Notes: generated by a model from the letters alone, not told the origin. DNA of 64,000 nucleotides from Paracoccaceae bacterium (GCA_018607905.1 JABBAP010000067.1:1-64000), one strand, 5' to 3'; counted from the stretch's first letter, positions 52,786-62,304 are shown. Translations and numbers: made by a program.

Positions 52786-53391
52786 ATGAACTCTACTGTT
52801 TCTAATCGTGTCCTGAGCGATACGTTCTGGTCTGCTGAAGGCGATGCTGTTTGGATCAAACGCGCGCTTTTGGTGATTGCTGGCGTTGCTGTGCTGGCAA
52901 TTTGTGCAAAGATTAAGTTTCCGATTTACGGCTCTCCTGTTCCTGTGAGCCTTGGGACGTTTGGCGTTCTGGCTGTGGGCGCGGCCTATGGGCTGCGGCT
53001 GGGTCTGGTGACAGTGCTGGCTTATTTGGCAGTTGGTGCGCTGGGGATGGATGTGTTCTCTGGTTCAAGTGCAGAAAAAGCGGGTTTGGTTTACATGATG
53101 GGCGGCACGGGCGGTTACCTGTTTGGGTTCGTTTTGGCGACGGCGGCGCTTGGTTTCTTGGCGCAACGTGGCTGGGATCGGTCTGTGATCTGGATGGCTG
53201 TGGCGATGATGATCGGCACGGTTGCGATCTATGTGCCGGGTCTGTTGTGGCTGAACACGTTTGCAAATGGCTGGGGCCAGACGATGGCTTGGGGGCTGAC
53301 GCCTTTCATCGTTGGTGACGTTCTGAAACTGGCCTTGGCGGCGGTGTTGTTGCCTGCTTTGTGGAAGCTGGTTGGATCTGCGCGCACCTAA
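52786..53391 (+). CDS. bioY: BioY biotin transporter, substrate-binding component
   Basis: This 201-residue membrane protein has six predicted helices. BioY motifs are PVPVSLGTFGVLAVGAAYGL and the GGTGGYLFGFVLA loop. BioY is the S-component of an ECF biotin importer and can work alone at low efficiency. No bioM or bioN is next to it. The ribosome site AAAGG lies inside a small inverted repeat, ATAAC-N5-GTTAT (52767-52781). I did not find the BioR box (TTATNNATAA) in the 52621-52785 gap. Confidence 0.93.
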   Translation: MNSTVSNRVLSDTFWSAEGDAVWIKRALLVIAGVAVLAICAKIKFPIYGSPVPVSLGTFGVLAVGAAYGLRLGLVTVLAYLAVGALGMDVFSGSSAEKAGLVYMMGGTGGYLFGFVLATAALGFLAQRGWDRSVIWMAVAMMIGTVAIYVPGLLWLNTFANGWGQTMAWGLTPFIVGDVLKLALAAVLLPALWKLVGSART

Positions 53392-53417
53392 GCGACCAGA
53401 AATTTGAACAGATTTTG

Positions 53418-53446
53418 AAGGAGGCCGTTGAGGCCTCCTTTCTTTT
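53418..53446 (+). terminator. Intrinsic terminator of bioY
   Basis: AAGGAGGCC pairs with GGCCTCCTT around GTTGA, followed by TCTTTTT. Confidence 0.92.
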
Positions 53447-53484
53447 TATGTATGCGGGGGCAAACCAGACAAGGGACCCTGAGC

Positions 53485-54186
53485 ATGTTTTCCAACAATT
53501 TTATCGAAAAAGAGATGATGGCCGAATTGGCGGCGAAGATGCTGTTGGAAATCAAGGCGGTGAATTTTCGCGCCGATGAACCTTATACCTTTGCCAGTGG
53601 GTTGGCGTCGCCGGTTTATATTGATTGCCGAAAGCTGATTTCATACCCAGCGATCCGCAGTGCGTTGATGGATTTCGCCGTGGCGACGTTGTACCGCGAC
53701 GTTGGCTTTGACCAGTTTGATGCGGCGGCGGGCGGCGAAACGGCGGGTATTCCGTTTGCAGCGTGGATTGCCGAACGGATGAACCTGCCGATGCAATATG
53801 TGCGCAAAAAGCCAAAAGGCTATGGCCGTGATGCGCAGATTGAGGGCGATATTTCCGAGGGTCAGCGGGTTTTGTTGGTTGAGGATTTGACCACGGACGG
53901 CGGATCAAAACTGCGGTTTGCAGAGGCGATCCGCAAAACAGGCGCGAGTTGTGATCACACGCTGGTGGTATTTTATTACGATATTTTCAAGAACACCCAC
54001 GAGATGCTGGCCGAAAATGGGCTGAAGCTGCACTACCTTGTGACGTGGTGGGATGTGTTGAAAGTTGCGCGCGCGCAGGGCGAATTTGACGCCGCCACGC
54101 TCGATCAAGTGGAGGCGTTTTTGAACGCGCCGCTGGAATGGTCCAAGGCAAATGGCGGCGTGTACGAACTGCCCTCCGCGAGCTAG
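53485..54186 (+). CDS. pyrE: Orotate phosphoribosyltransferase
   Basis: The enzyme, 233 residues from ATG 53485 (after AAGGGACCCTGAGC), joins orotate to PRPP in UMP synthesis. The PRPP loop is [17 protein letters not shown], and [16 protein letters not shown] is the conserved orotate-side motif. The longer frame starts in the bioY terminator and is rejected. Its stop codon shares CTAG with the convergent MFS gene. Confidence 0.95.
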   Translation: MFSNNFIEKEMMAELAAKMLLEIKAVNFRADEPYTFASGLASPVYIDCRKLISYPAIRSALMDFAVATLYRDVGFDQFDAAAGGETAGIPFAAWIAERMNLPMQYVRKKPKGYGRDAQIEGDISEGQRVLLVEDLTTDGGSKLRFAEAIRKTGASCDHTLVVFYYDIFKNTHEMLAENGLKLHYLVTWWDVLKVARAQGEFDAATLDQVEAFLNAPLEWSKANGGVYELPSAS

Positions 54187-55382
54187 GCCGTTTGCGGTTT
54201 TGCCCGTTCGTTGATCGGGATGTGGATCAATGCCGATAGCAGGCCGAGCACGACTGCAGACCACCACATAAGGCTGTAATCGCCAGTGATGTCGTACATG
54301 CGACCGCCGAGCCATGCGCCGATAAAGCTGCCTGTTTGATGGCCCAAAAAGATCATTCCGACCAGTGTGGACAGGAAGGTGAGGCCTTGGGTTTGCGCAA
54401 CCAACCCCATCGTGAGCGGGACAGTGGAGAGCCAGAGCACGCCCATAACTGCCGAGAATACGTAGACGCTGGCGGGCGAGATTGGGACCAAAAGGAACGC
54501 GGTGATCACGATTGCGCGGCTGGTGTAAATGGTGGTGAGGGTCCATTTTTTCGACAAATGCTGGCCCGTCCACCCCGCGCCAAACGATCCGATGATGTTG
54601 AACAGCCCGATAAGGCCGAGCGACCAGCCCCCGACAATCACGGCGAGGCCCTTGTCTGCGACATAGGCGGGCAGGTGGGTTGAAATGAACGCGACGTGAA
54701 AGCCGCAGACGAAAAAGCCCAAGAATAGGCAGATGAAGCTGCGATCATTCAGGGCGGATTTGATGGCTTTGCCGAACTCGCCGCTGCTGGCATTGGCGGC
54801 TGTGGGTGCGCCGACGCGGGCGATAAAAATGAGGACGGGCAGGATCAGTAAGAAACTGGCGGCGATGACAAAAATGCCTGTGCGCCAGCCCACATATCCA
54901 ACAAGGGCGAGCGATGCGGGGGCAGCGATAAACATGCCAAGCGATGCGGCGGCGGTGCCAAGGCCCATGACGAAACTGCGCTGTTGCGGCGTTACGATTT
55001 TGCCCAAAGCGACGATCACAACGGGGAAAGAACAGGCCCCTGTGCCCATGCCAACGATGATGCCTGTAAGCACGAAAAGTTGCGGCATATCCACTACGCC
55101 GCGCAGATAAAACCCAAGCGCGGAGAGGATTGCACCAACGGCCAAAACCCGAGCAGAGCCGTAGCGATCGGCGACCATGCCCGCGACGGGTTGGGTAAAG
55201 CCCCAGCACAGAGCTTGGATCGCAACAGAAAGCGAGAACACCTCGCGCCCCCAACCCAGATCGGCGGACATAGGGCGCAGGAACACGCCGAAAGTGGCGG
55301 TGAAACCAAAGCCGAGGAAGGCGACGATACACCCCGCGATGATCGCTGCGGTGATGGGTTTTGGCTGGGTTTGGGTGGTCAT
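54183..55382 (-). CDS. Major facilitator superfamily transporter
   Basis: The 399-residue protein has twelve predicted membrane helices. The opening [30 protein letters not shown] and [16 protein letters not shown] (the loop 2-3 motif) place it with the oxalate/formate-antiporter or monocarboxylate-like MFS groups. The substrate is not known. It has no neighbouring catabolic genes; a promoter should lie in 55383-55635. Convergent with pyrE, sharing CTAG. Confidence 0.88.
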   Translation of the reverse strand: MTTQTQPKPITAAIIAGCIVAFLGFGFTATFGVFLRPMSADLGWGREVFSLSVAIQALCWGFTQPVAGMVADRYGSARVLAVGAILSALGFYLRGVVDMPQLFVLTGIIVGMGTGACSFPVVIVALGKIVTPQQRSFVMGLGTAAASLGMFIAAPASLALVGYVGWRTGIFVIAASFLLILPVLIFIARVGAPTAANASSGEFGKAIKSALNDRSFICLFLGFFVCGFHVAFISTHLPAYVADKGLAVIVGGWSLGLIGLFNIIGSFGAGWTGQHLSKKWTLTTIYTSRAIVITAFLLVPISPASVYVFSAVMGVLWLSTVPLTMGLVAQTQGLTFLSTLVGMIFLGHQTGSFIGAWLGGRMYDITGDYSLMWWSAVVLGLLSALIHIPINERAKPQTA

Positions 55383-55635
55383 GGCGGTGCTTTTGCGTTG
55401 GGTGATGATGTGGGTAGCCTAGAGCGGCTTGCGCGGGTGGTCTATGGCGAAAAACTGTGGATAAGCGGAGATTTCCTGTGGATGGTCTGTGGATTTAGTA
55501 AAGTTTTTCTTTACATGAAGCAGGAATAGGCACACCATATCTAGTATGAAAAGCGGAAAGAACCCGCAAACCTTGCGATGTGCACTATGATTTGATGCGC
55601 AATCACAAGCAGACGAAGAATTGAAGGCAGTGGTT

Positions 55636-56139
55636 ATGGCAAGCGTAGAACAGTACCTCGATACGGATGAAATGCATCCAATTGACGTGGTTGAGACCCT
55701 TGCTCAGCATTACGATTGGGCCTTTGATCGCGTTGCAGAAGATCAGATCACGATGGCCATTGAAGGAGCGTGGCGGACCTATTCGATCACGCTGGCGTGG
55801 TCTGCGTATGACGAAACGCTGCGGATGATTTGCACGTTTGAGATGGACCCACCAGAAGACCGCCTTGGCCCGCTGTATGAATCGCTAAATCTAGCGAATG
55901 ACAAATGCTGGGCCGGTGCGTTTTCGCTTTGGCGCGAGCAGCGTTTGATGGTTTATCGGTACGGTTTGATGTTGGGCGGTGGCCAAGCGGCAGCCCCCGA
56001 ACAGATCGACCAAATGCTCAGCGCGGCGGTTGTGGCGTGCGAGCGGTTTTACCCCGCATTTCAGCTGGTGTGTTGGGGCAACGAAGATGTCGGCCCCGCC
56101 ATGGAAATCGCGATGTCAGAGGCCTATGGCCGCGCCTAG
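55636..56139 (+). CDS. YbjN domain-containing protein
   Basis: The 167-residue soluble protein has the YbjN fold signature: HPIDVVETLAQHYDWAFDR at the start and WRTYSITLAWSAYDETLRM in the middle. YbjN proteins resemble type III secretion chaperones and affect stress and motility in enterobacteria; in alphaproteobacteria the role is unknown. The start ATG 55636 follows GAAGGCAGTGG; a TTG at 55621 would add five residues. It is convergent with the phosphatase gene and shares CTAG. Confidence 0.85.
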   Translation: MASVEQYLDTDEMHPIDVVETLAQHYDWAFDRVAEDQITMAIEGAWRTYSITLAWSAYDETLRMICTFEMDPPEDRLGPLYESLNLANDKCWAGAFSLWREQRLMVYRYGLMLGGGQAAAPEQIDQMLSAAVVACERFYPAFQLVCWGNEDVGPAMEIAMSEAYGRA

Positions 56140-56615
56140 TAATCGTCTCCCTGATAGCGGTTGGGTTTGTCTGCGTCCGCTGGATTTGCGATAAAATCAG
56201 CCCAAACACCCCCTGGCCGCCAGATGCCATCCATTTGATCAAACGCAAAATCTTTTTCAGGGCCTTTGCCGCCCTTTGCGTAGCGATAGAAAAACGCGGA
56301 AACACGCGCGTTGTAGATGCAGTGAACGTGGATTGTTTTGCCCGCCAGCGTTTCGAGTGTTTCGCAGAATTGCGCGAAATCTGCATCCGTGGGGGCGTCG
56401 AAATCGACGGGGATATAGATGTATTCTAGCCCTAGGGCCGCGACGGATTTGGTTTCATCAACCAGCGCGCCTTTGTTGGTGTGGGGGCCAAGATTTACGA
56501 TATGAGTGACGCCGTTTGACTTGAGGGTGGCCAATTGCGCCTCGGTCGGTTGGCCGGATGTTGTGATGTTTGCATTGATGCGGCGAAAGTTGATGAAATC
56601 TGTTGGGTCGGTCAT
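56136..56615 (-). CDS. Protein tyrosine phosphatase-like protein with CX4R loop
   Basis: From the ATG at 56615 the protein has 159 residues. A DSP-like core includes FRRINANITTSGQPTEAQ at the start and IHVHCIYNARVSAFFYRY, where the active-site loop reads C-IYNA-R. Classical PTPs have C-X5-R; a four-residue loop occurs, as I recall, in this bacterial group, so catalysis is plausible but not certain. The longer frame to 56789 overlaps the divergent methyltransferase gene and is rejected. Confidence 0.78.
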   Translation of the reverse strand: MTDPTDFINFRRINANITTSGQPTEAQLATLKSNGVTHIVNLGPHTNKGALVDETKSVAALGLEYIYIPVDFDAPTDADFAQFCETLETLAGKTIHVHCIYNARVSAFFYRYAKGGKGPEKDFAFDQMDGIWRPGGVWADFIANPADADKPNRYQGDDY

Positions 56616-56728
56616 TTTTTTGGCCTTGGGTTGGGGTTGAGTTAAAGATGGGGCGGAGGTGTCGGGTTGGCAAATGAATTTCTTTGATGAAGGGTATTCA
56701 CAGGATGAATTTGAATGGGAACAGCGGC

Positions 56729-57373
56729 ATGAATGTTGATTATTGGCTAGGTAAATGGGATCGAAATGAGATTGGGTTCCATGCGGCAAAGGTGAACAAG
56801 TTTCTGGCGGCGCACATCGGGGCCTTGAATTTGCCGGCTGGCGCGCGGGTTTTTGTGCCTTTGTGTGGCAAGACGCGCGATATGGGTTGGTTGCTGGAAC
56901 AGGGGTTTGAGGTGGTCGGTGCTGAGTTGAGCGAATTGGCGATTGTGCAGTTGTTTGAGGATTTGGCGCTGGTTCCCGAGATTGCGGAATTGGGCGATGT
57001 GAAGTGGTATTCTGGGACGGGGATCACGGTTTTTGTCGGTGATATATTTGATGTTCGCGGCGATATGCTTGGCGAGATTGCGGCCGTTTATGATCGTGCG
57101 GCGTTGGTGGCGTTGCCAGAGGTGGTGCGTGCGGATTATGTGGATCATGTGGCGCGGATTACAGGTGGCGCGCCCCAGATATTGTTGACGTTTGAATATG
57201 ATCAGGCGGCGATGACAGGGCCGCCGTTTTCGATCACCGTTGCGATGGTTGAGGCGTTGTTTGCGCCGCAATTTGAGGTGCAGTTGTTGGAGGATGCCAC
57301 CGTTGAAGGCGGGTTTAAGGGGCGCATTCCTGCAGTGGAAAAAGCCTGGGTGTTGCGGGCTGCGCGGGCTTGA
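56729..57373 (+). CDS. Thiopurine S-methyltransferase family protein
   Basis: From the ATG at 56729 the protein has 214 residues. TPMT features are NVDYWLGKWDRNEIGFH, the SAM site RVFVPLCGKTRDMGWL and YDRAALVALPE. Bacterial TPMTs methylate selenium and tellurium species and can give tellurite resistance; thiopurines are not natural substrates. It is divergent from the phosphatase gene and overlaps nothing. A link to the TelA/TerC block is only thematic, as it lies 35 kb away. Confidence 0.9.
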   Translation: MNVDYWLGKWDRNEIGFHAAKVNKFLAAHIGALNLPAGARVFVPLCGKTRDMGWLLEQGFEVVGAELSELAIVQLFEDLALVPEIAELGDVKWYSGTGITVFVGDIFDVRGDMLGEIAAVYDRAALVALPEVVRADYVDHVARITGGAPQILLTFEYDQAAMTGPPFSITVAMVEALFAPQFEVQLLEDATVEGGFKGRIPAVEKAWVLRAARA

Positions 57374-57431
57374 ACTTCGCGAGGGTATCGCCCAAGGTTG
57401 CGCCAGAATGGGCGCAGTTTTTGGAGAGAAC

Positions 57432-58253
57432 ATGTCGTTAGAGCGTGTGAATGCAGGTGGTTTGGTTTTGCTTGGATGTGGCAAGATGGGGTCTGCGATG
57501 TTGCAAGGGTGGCTGGCAGAGGGGGTTGATCCGAAATCGGTGGCGATCCTTGATCCGCACCCGTCTGATTGGGTCGTTGGTTTGCAGGGGCGTGGTGTTG
57601 CGTTGAACGGCGATCTGCCTGCGGTTCCCGCCGTGTGTATCGTCGCGGTAAAGCCGCAAATGATGGGCGATGCGTTGCCCCGATTGCAGGCACTGGGGAA
57701 TGGTTCAACGGTGTTTATTTCTGTGGCCGCGGGCACGCCGATCGCTGCGTTTGCGGCAGTTTTAGGAGATAAAACACCGATCATTCGGGCGATGCCAAAT
57801 ACGCCAGCGGCGGTGTCCAAAGGGATTACCGCGTTGATTGGGAACGAAAATATCGCTGAAGAAGATATGGCGATGGCCGAGGGGTTGTTGCAGGCGGTTG
57901 GCCAAACGGTGCGCTTGGATGATGAAAGCCAAATGGACGCGGTGACGGCTGTGTCTGGCTCTGGCCCTGCGTATGTTTTTCATTTGATCGAAACATTGGC
58001 GGCGGCGGGCGTGGCCGAGGGGCTGCCAGCTGAATTGGCGATGCAATTGGCCAAAGCGACGGTTGCAGGGGCGGGCGTTTTGGCGGAATTGGCACAGGAA
58101 GATCCGAGCCAGTTGCGGTTGAATGTGACGTCGCCTGCGGGGACAACTGCGGCGGCGTTGGAGGTTTTGATGGACACTGAGAACGGGTTTCTGCCCTTGT
58201 TAAAACGCGGTGTAAAAGCGGCGGCGGATCGCAGCAGGGAGTTGGCAAAATGA
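57432..58253 (+). CDS. proC: Pyrroline-5-carboxylate reductase
   Basis: From the ATG at 57432 the protein has 273 residues. The NADPH-binding start LVLLGCGKMGSAML, IIRAMPNTPAAVSKG and the SGSGPAYVFHLIETL helix are all ProC hallmarks. It makes proline, the final biosynthetic step. The longer frame lies over the methyltransferase gene. It overlaps csaA by four bases. Confidence 0.95.
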   Translation: MSLERVNAGGLVLLGCGKMGSAMLQGWLAEGVDPKSVAILDPHPSDWVVGLQGRGVALNGDLPAVPAVCIVAVKPQMMGDALPRLQALGNGSTVFISVAAGTPIAAFAAVLGDKTPIIRAMPNTPAAVSKGITALIGNENIAEEDMAMAEGLLQAVGQTVRLDDESQMDAVTAVSGSGPAYVFHLIETLAAAGVAEGLPAELAMQLAKATVAGAGVLAELAQEDPSQLRLNVTSPAGTTAAALEVLMDTENGFLPLLKRGVKAAADRSRELAK

Positions 58254-58591
58254 GCGATGAGATCGGGTTTGATGATTTCCTGAAGGTCGATATTCGGGTC
58301 GGGACAATCACGCGCGCCGAGCCGTTTCCCGAGGCGCGCAAGCCTGCGATTAAGCTGTGGGTCGATTTTGGTGGCGAGCTGGGGGAGAAGAAATCCTCGG
58401 CGCAGATTACCAAACATTACACGGTGGAGAGTTTGGTGGGGCGGCAAGTGATGGCTGTGGTGAATTTTCCACCCCGTCAGATCGGGCCGATGCGATCTGA
58501 AATTCTGGTGTTGGGTGTTTCAGATGCAGAGGACGGGATTGTGTTGTTAAGCCCAGATCAAAATGTGCCCAATGGCGGGCGGATGCATTAG
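58250..58591 (+). CDS. csaA: tRNA-binding domain protein, CsaA type
   Basis: This 113-residue protein is a single EMAP/Trbp111-like OB-fold: FLKVDIRVGTITRAEPFPEA, WVDFGGELGEKKSSAQI and FPPRQIGPMRSEILVLG. CsaA binds tRNA and was described as a secretion chaperone in Bacillus. It overlaps proC by ATGA. Confidence 0.93.
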   Translation: MSDEIGFDDFLKVDIRVGTITRAEPFPEARKPAIKLWVDFGGELGEKKSSAQITKHYTVESLVGRQVMAVVNFPPRQIGPMRSEILVLGVSDAEDGIVLLSPDQNVPNGGRMH

Positions 58592-58610
58592 ATTTGTGGC
58601 GTTGGGATTT

Positions 58611-58638
58611 GAGTATTTGAGGACAAAAGAAACATGAG
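58611..58638 (+). repeat. Dispersed repeat, copy 5, carrying a start codon
   Basis: GAGTATTTGA followed by GGACAAAAGAAACATGAG. The ATG here is the start of the following dehydrogenase, exactly as the split copy supplies the SURF1 start. Confidence 0.6.
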
Positions 58639-59602
58639 CGGATTACCAAGTTTATACGTTTCGCGGCCTTTGCCTGATGCGGTTTTAGATGCGGCGCGTC
58701 AGCATTTTGATGTCACCGTGCGCGGGGAGACTTTGCCGATGAGTGCGGACGAGATGCGCACGGCGTTAACGGGGTTTGATGCGATTTTGCCGACCTTGGG
58801 CGACCCGTTAGGGGCCGATGCGTTTGGTGGTGATATTCGCTGTAAGATGCTGGGGAATTTTGGCGTTGGGTATAACCATATTGATGTGGCGGCGGCGCAG
58901 AGTGCGGGGATCGCCGTGTCCAATACGCCCGGTGCGGTGACGGATGCCACGGCGGATATTGCGGTCTTGTTGATGTTGATGGCGGCGCGGCGGGCATCTG
59001 TGGGGGAGGCGGCGGTTCGGGATGGCTTGTGGGATGGCTGGCATCCGACGCAATTTTTGGGGCTGCATGTGTCTGGCAAAACGCTGGGGATTGTCGGCAT
59101 GGGGCGCATTGGTAAGGCGATTGCAAAGCGGTGCCATTTTGGATTTGGCATGGATGTGGTGTTTTACAACCGATCAAAAGTTGCCGATTGCGGTGTGCCA
59201 AATGCGCGCCAATTGGACAGTGTTTTGGACGTGATGGCGACGGCAGATGTGGTTTCGCTATCGGTGCCTGGGGGCGGGGCGAACCAGCACATGATCGGCG
59301 CGGCGGAGTTGGCGGCGATGAAACCGCACGGGGTTTTGGTGAACACGGCGCGGGGCGAAGTGGTGGATGAGGCCGCGTTAATTGCGGCGTTGGAAAGTGG
59401 TTCGATTGGGGGTGCGGGTCTGGATGTTTATGAAAACGAACCCAAAGTGCCAGAGGCGCTGCGGCGGTTGGAAAACGTAAGTTTGCTGCCCCATTTAGGA
59501 ACGGCGGCGCTGGAAGTGCGGGTTGGCATGGGGTTGATGGCGGTCGAAAATCTGCGGGCGTTTTTTGCCGGTGAGACAGTGCCAAATGAGGTTACTGCTT
59601 AG
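58634..59602 (+). CDS. D-isomer 2-hydroxyacid dehydrogenase (glyoxylate/hydroxypyruvate reductase-like)
   Basis: This 322-residue NAD(P)H enzyme has the Rossmann motif GIVGMGRIGKAIAKR, the arginine in NTARGEVVDE, glutamate in VYENEPKVPEAL and the catalytic histidine in LLPHLGTAALEVR. The exact substrate among glyoxylate, hydroxypyruvate and related acids cannot be told. Its start codon sits in the dispersed repeat. Its end overlaps the convergent gene by 11 bases. Confidence 0.9.
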   Translation: MSGLPSLYVSRPLPDAVLDAARQHFDVTVRGETLPMSADEMRTALTGFDAILPTLGDPLGADAFGGDIRCKMLGNFGVGYNHIDVAAAQSAGIAVSNTPGAVTDATADIAVLLMLMAARRASVGEAAVRDGLWDGWHPTQFLGLHVSGKTLGIVGMGRIGKAIAKRCHFGFGMDVVFYNRSKVADCGVPNARQLDSVLDVMATADVVSLSVPGGGANQHMIGAAELAAMKPHGVLVNTARGEVVDEAALIAALESGSIGGAGLDVYENEPKVPEALRRLENVSLLPHLGTAALEVRVGMGLMAVENLRAFFAGETVPNEVTA

Positions 59603-61250
59603 TCAGCGTGCCTTCGTAAGCGGCGATCAGGCCTGTGATCGGTGTTTTAAACTGAACATTGAAGGTGAATGTGCCGCCCTGCGCGGATTCAAAACTGCGG
59701 CCTTGAGGGAGGAACGCGGTTGGCATGGGGATGCCAAGAAACGCCCAGCGACGCGGGATGAGGTCGAGTTCGCCGTTTTTTAGCACCAGCGCGAGGGAGA
59801 CTGTGATGGGGCCAAAACGCTCGGTCAGCAGATGTGCGTTGCGCCCTGTGCCCTCTGCCTGAAAACTGTGGAATTTCTTGCCGCCAAAGTTGCGCTCCCA
59901 AAGTTCGCCGTTGTTTTGTGGGGTGAAAGTGACCGTGACGGGTGTTGCCGCGTTTGCGGCGGGCAGGCGCAGGAAGAAGCCCGCGAGCGCGGAAAGTGGA
60001 CCTGTGCCACGGGTGACGCGGGCGGTTCCTGACCATTTGGTGATGCCGTTTGGGGTGTGCAGATCGCGGATTTGATCGGGGAGGTTTTGGAACGCCTCGC
60101 CCAAGATGCGTTCGTACAGGGGGGCGGTTGCAGGGAGGTTTTCGCGGATGCCTGTGGTGATCGTGCGGCGTTCGAACAGGGTGTCGTAATCGGCAAGCGT
60201 TAGAGCATCGGTGGCCGCGCGTGCCCCGTTTTTCGGGCGTTCACCGTTGAGCATTTTTCGAATGATCGCCTCAATCGCCATTGAGGGGATGTAGGGGCCG
60301 TCGTCGCCTTCGGCCAGCAGGTTCCATGTGCGGGTGATGGGGCCGTTCGGGCCATCGCCTGTGACGCGCACGAACATGCCGCCGCGATGTTCGCCAAATT
60401 TCATCAGGTTGAGGATTTTGTAAAACAGTGGCGAGGCGGGTGCGAGGTTTGGCAACAGGCCGCGGCCGCGTAGTTTTGCCAGCAGGTTGAGCGCGCGGTG
60501 CAGGATTTCGGGAACCGGGCCAGCGCCCATCCAGATGCTGTCGAGGTTTGGGTATTCGGGCGGGATGACCTGAAGATCAGGCACGTCGACGAGGGAGAAG
60601 TGGATGTTGCGCAGGGGCAGTTCGCCAGGGGGTGCGATGGTGGTGCGTTGGCTCTCGGATAATCCTTTGGCGGTGGTGACGCGGCCGTTGCGAGTGAGGG
60701 TGATGGGGTGGCCAGCGTAGCCGACAACCGCGCGCATGACGTTGAGGCCGATGCCTGCGTATGGCGACGGGGCGATGCCCCCTGTGATGGTTTTAACGTC
60801 GAGGTCGCGCGAGATTTCGCGGGCAACGGCAGCGGTGAGGACGGGGAAGGAGGACACGCCAGAGAGCACGAAAACGTCTGCTTTTTGCGCGGCGGTGTTC
60901 AGCGCGGTGATGCCTGTGACAAAATCGGAAGCGTCGGCAAAATCAACGTATGGGATTGCGTGTTCAATGGCTGTGCGCGGCACGGCGTAGGGATCATCGC
61001 CGTAGTTTTGGAAGGGGCCAGAGGCATCGACGATGAGGTCGGGTTTTTGCGACGCGAGGTGGGCAGAGATATCGGCGCGGTCGAGTTTGCGAGGGAGGAG
61101 CGTTGGGGCGCCTTGGTAGGTGGCGCAAAAGGTTTCGGCTTTTTGTAGGGAACGGCCCGCGATGAGGAGGGTTAGGTCTGGCAGATCGTTGAGGAGTTCT
61201 GCAAGCCTGCCGCCAAAAACGCCGTAACCGCCGAGGATAAGGATTTTCAT
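59592..61250 (-). CDS. Saccharopine-dehydrogenase-like protein fused to DUF4166
   Basis: This 552-residue protein begins with an NAD(P)-binding domain (MKILILGGYGVFGGRLAEL) and the saccharopine-dehydrogenase-like core (DLIVDASGPFQNYG; YVDFADASDFVTGI). From about residue 370 a second domain follows, with LYERILGEAFQNLPDQIR and FFLRLPAANAATPVTV, matching DUF4166 as I recall it. The fusion is known in Rhodobacterales and Rhizobiales; the reaction is unknown. Confidence 0.82.
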   Translation of the reverse strand: MKILILGGYGVFGGRLAELLNDLPDLTLLIAGRSLQKAETFCATYQGAPTLLPRKLDRADISAHLASQKPDLIVDASGPFQNYGDDPYAVPRTAIEHAIPYVDFADASDFVTGITALNTAAQKADVFVLSGVSSFPVLTAAVAREISRDLDVKTITGGIAPSPYAGIGLNVMRAVVGYAGHPITLTRNGRVTTAKGLSESQRTTIAPPGELPLRNIHFSLVDVPDLQVIPPEYPNLDSIWMGAGPVPEILHRALNLLAKLRGRGLLPNLAPASPLFYKILNLMKFGEHRGGMFVRVTGDGPNGPITRTWNLLAEGDDGPYIPSMAIEAIIRKMLNGERPKNGARAATDALTLADYDTLFERRTITTGIRENLPATAPLYERILGEAFQNLPDQIRDLHTPNGITKWSGTARVTRGTGPLSALAGFFLRLPAANAATPVTVTFTPQNNGELWERNFGGKKFHSFQAEGTGRNAHLLTERFGPITVSLALVLKNGELDLIPRRWAFLGIPMPTAFLPQGRSFESAQGGTFTFNVQFKTPITGLIAAYEGTLTKQ

Positions 61251-61386
61251 GGATGCCCCTTTTCGCGATGAGCCTAGGGTTTTGGGCGGTGAGCAGCGAT
61301 AGGGCGAATGGGCGCAGGGGATTTGGAGGCGTGGGGTGTTTTGGTGTAAGATTGCAGGGATTGGGCCAGAAACAAGGAGAATTGCG

Positions 61387-61812
61387 ATGAAAACCCCGTG
61401 GCATTTATGGGTGATCGGCGTGGTGACGCTGTTGTTTAATGCGGGTGGTGCGTTTGATTATGTGATGACGCAAACCCAGAACGAAGCGTATATGGCGCAA
61501 TTTTCAGAGGCGGAACTGGCGTATTTTTACAGCTTTCCTGCGTGGGTTCAGGGCAGCTGGGCGATTGCGGTTTGGGGCGCATTGCTGGGATCGTTGTTTT
61601 TGGTGCTCCGCCGTGCGTGGGCAGTTTGGGCGTTTGGCGTTTCAATTGTGATGATGCTGGTGACGATGGTGCATAACTTTGGATTGGCTGAGGTGAAAAT
61701 GCACGAGGTCGTCGGGCCAGAGGCGATTTGGTTTTCGGGTGTGATTGTTTTGGTGACGGTGGGGACATTTTTCTATGCGCGGATGATGGCGCGGCGTGGG
61801 GTTTTGCGTTAG
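61387..61812 (+). CDS. Hypothetical four-helix membrane protein
   Basis: From ATG 61387 (after AAGGAGAATTGCG, a strong site) the protein has 141 residues and four hydrophobic segments (about 6-26, 56-78, 84-104, 115-134). KTPWHLWVIGVVTLLFNAGGAFDYVMT is the recognisable opening of a small proteobacterial family often labelled sugar transporter or hypothetical. The tail ends in basic residues. Function unknown. Confidence 0.75.
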   Translation: MKTPWHLWVIGVVTLLFNAGGAFDYVMTQTQNEAYMAQFSEAELAYFYSFPAWVQGSWAIAVWGALLGSLFLVLRRAWAVWAFGVSIVMMLVTMVHNFGLAEVKMHEVVGPEAIWFSGVIVLVTVGTFFYARMMARRGVLR

Positions 61813-61842
61813 CAGACGGGGATCAGAGATAAAGGATTTGCC

Positions 61843-62304
61843 GTGACCTATCGTATTCAGTTTGTTTGCCTTGGAAATATTTGTCGATCCCCCACTGCCG
61901 AGGGCGTGATGCGGGGCCTGATCGAGCAAGCGGGGGCGGATATTGAAGTAGATAGCGCGGGCACCAGCGGGTGGCATGACGGGAAGTTGCCTGACGCACG
62001 ATCCATGGCAGAGGCGGCGCGGCGGGGCTATGACCTTTCGGCGCAGCGATCCAGTCAGGTGACGCAGGACGATTTTGAGGCGTTTGATCTGATTATCGGT
62101 ATGGATCACAGCAATATGGCGAATTTGCGTGCCATTCAGCCGTGCGGATCAAAGGCGGAGTTGAAGATGCTGCTGGATTATCTGCCCGATCAGCCGCTGC
62201 GCGAAGTGCCAGACCCGTATTATGAAGACGGGTTTGACAGCGTTTTTGATTTGATCGAGGCGGCGTGCGCAGCGATGTTGCGCGATCTGACCGCTAAAGA
62301 ATAA
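61843..62304 (+). CDS. Low-molecular-weight protein tyrosine phosphatase
   Basis: This 153-residue protein has the P-loop VCLGNICRSPTAEGV (C-X5-R) at the N-terminus and the general acid aspartate in DPYYEDGFDSVFDLIE. The family dephosphorylates protein tyrosines, often on exopolysaccharide kinases. Start is GTG 61843 after AAAGGATTTGCC. It overlaps the convergent MAPEG gene by 11 bases. Confidence 0.94.
   Translation: MTYRIQFVCLGNICRSPTAEGVMRGLIEQAGADIEVDSAGTSGWHDGKLPDARSMAEAARRGYDLSAQRSSQVTQDDFEAFDLIIGMDHSNMANLRAIQPCGSKAELKMLLDYLPDQPLREVPDPYYEDGFDSVFDLIEAACAAMLRDLTAKE

Noticed and set aside
58713-59585. 290-codon minus-strand frame in the hydroxyacid dehydrogenase gene
   Set aside because: Proline- and histidine-rich shadow frame with no domain.
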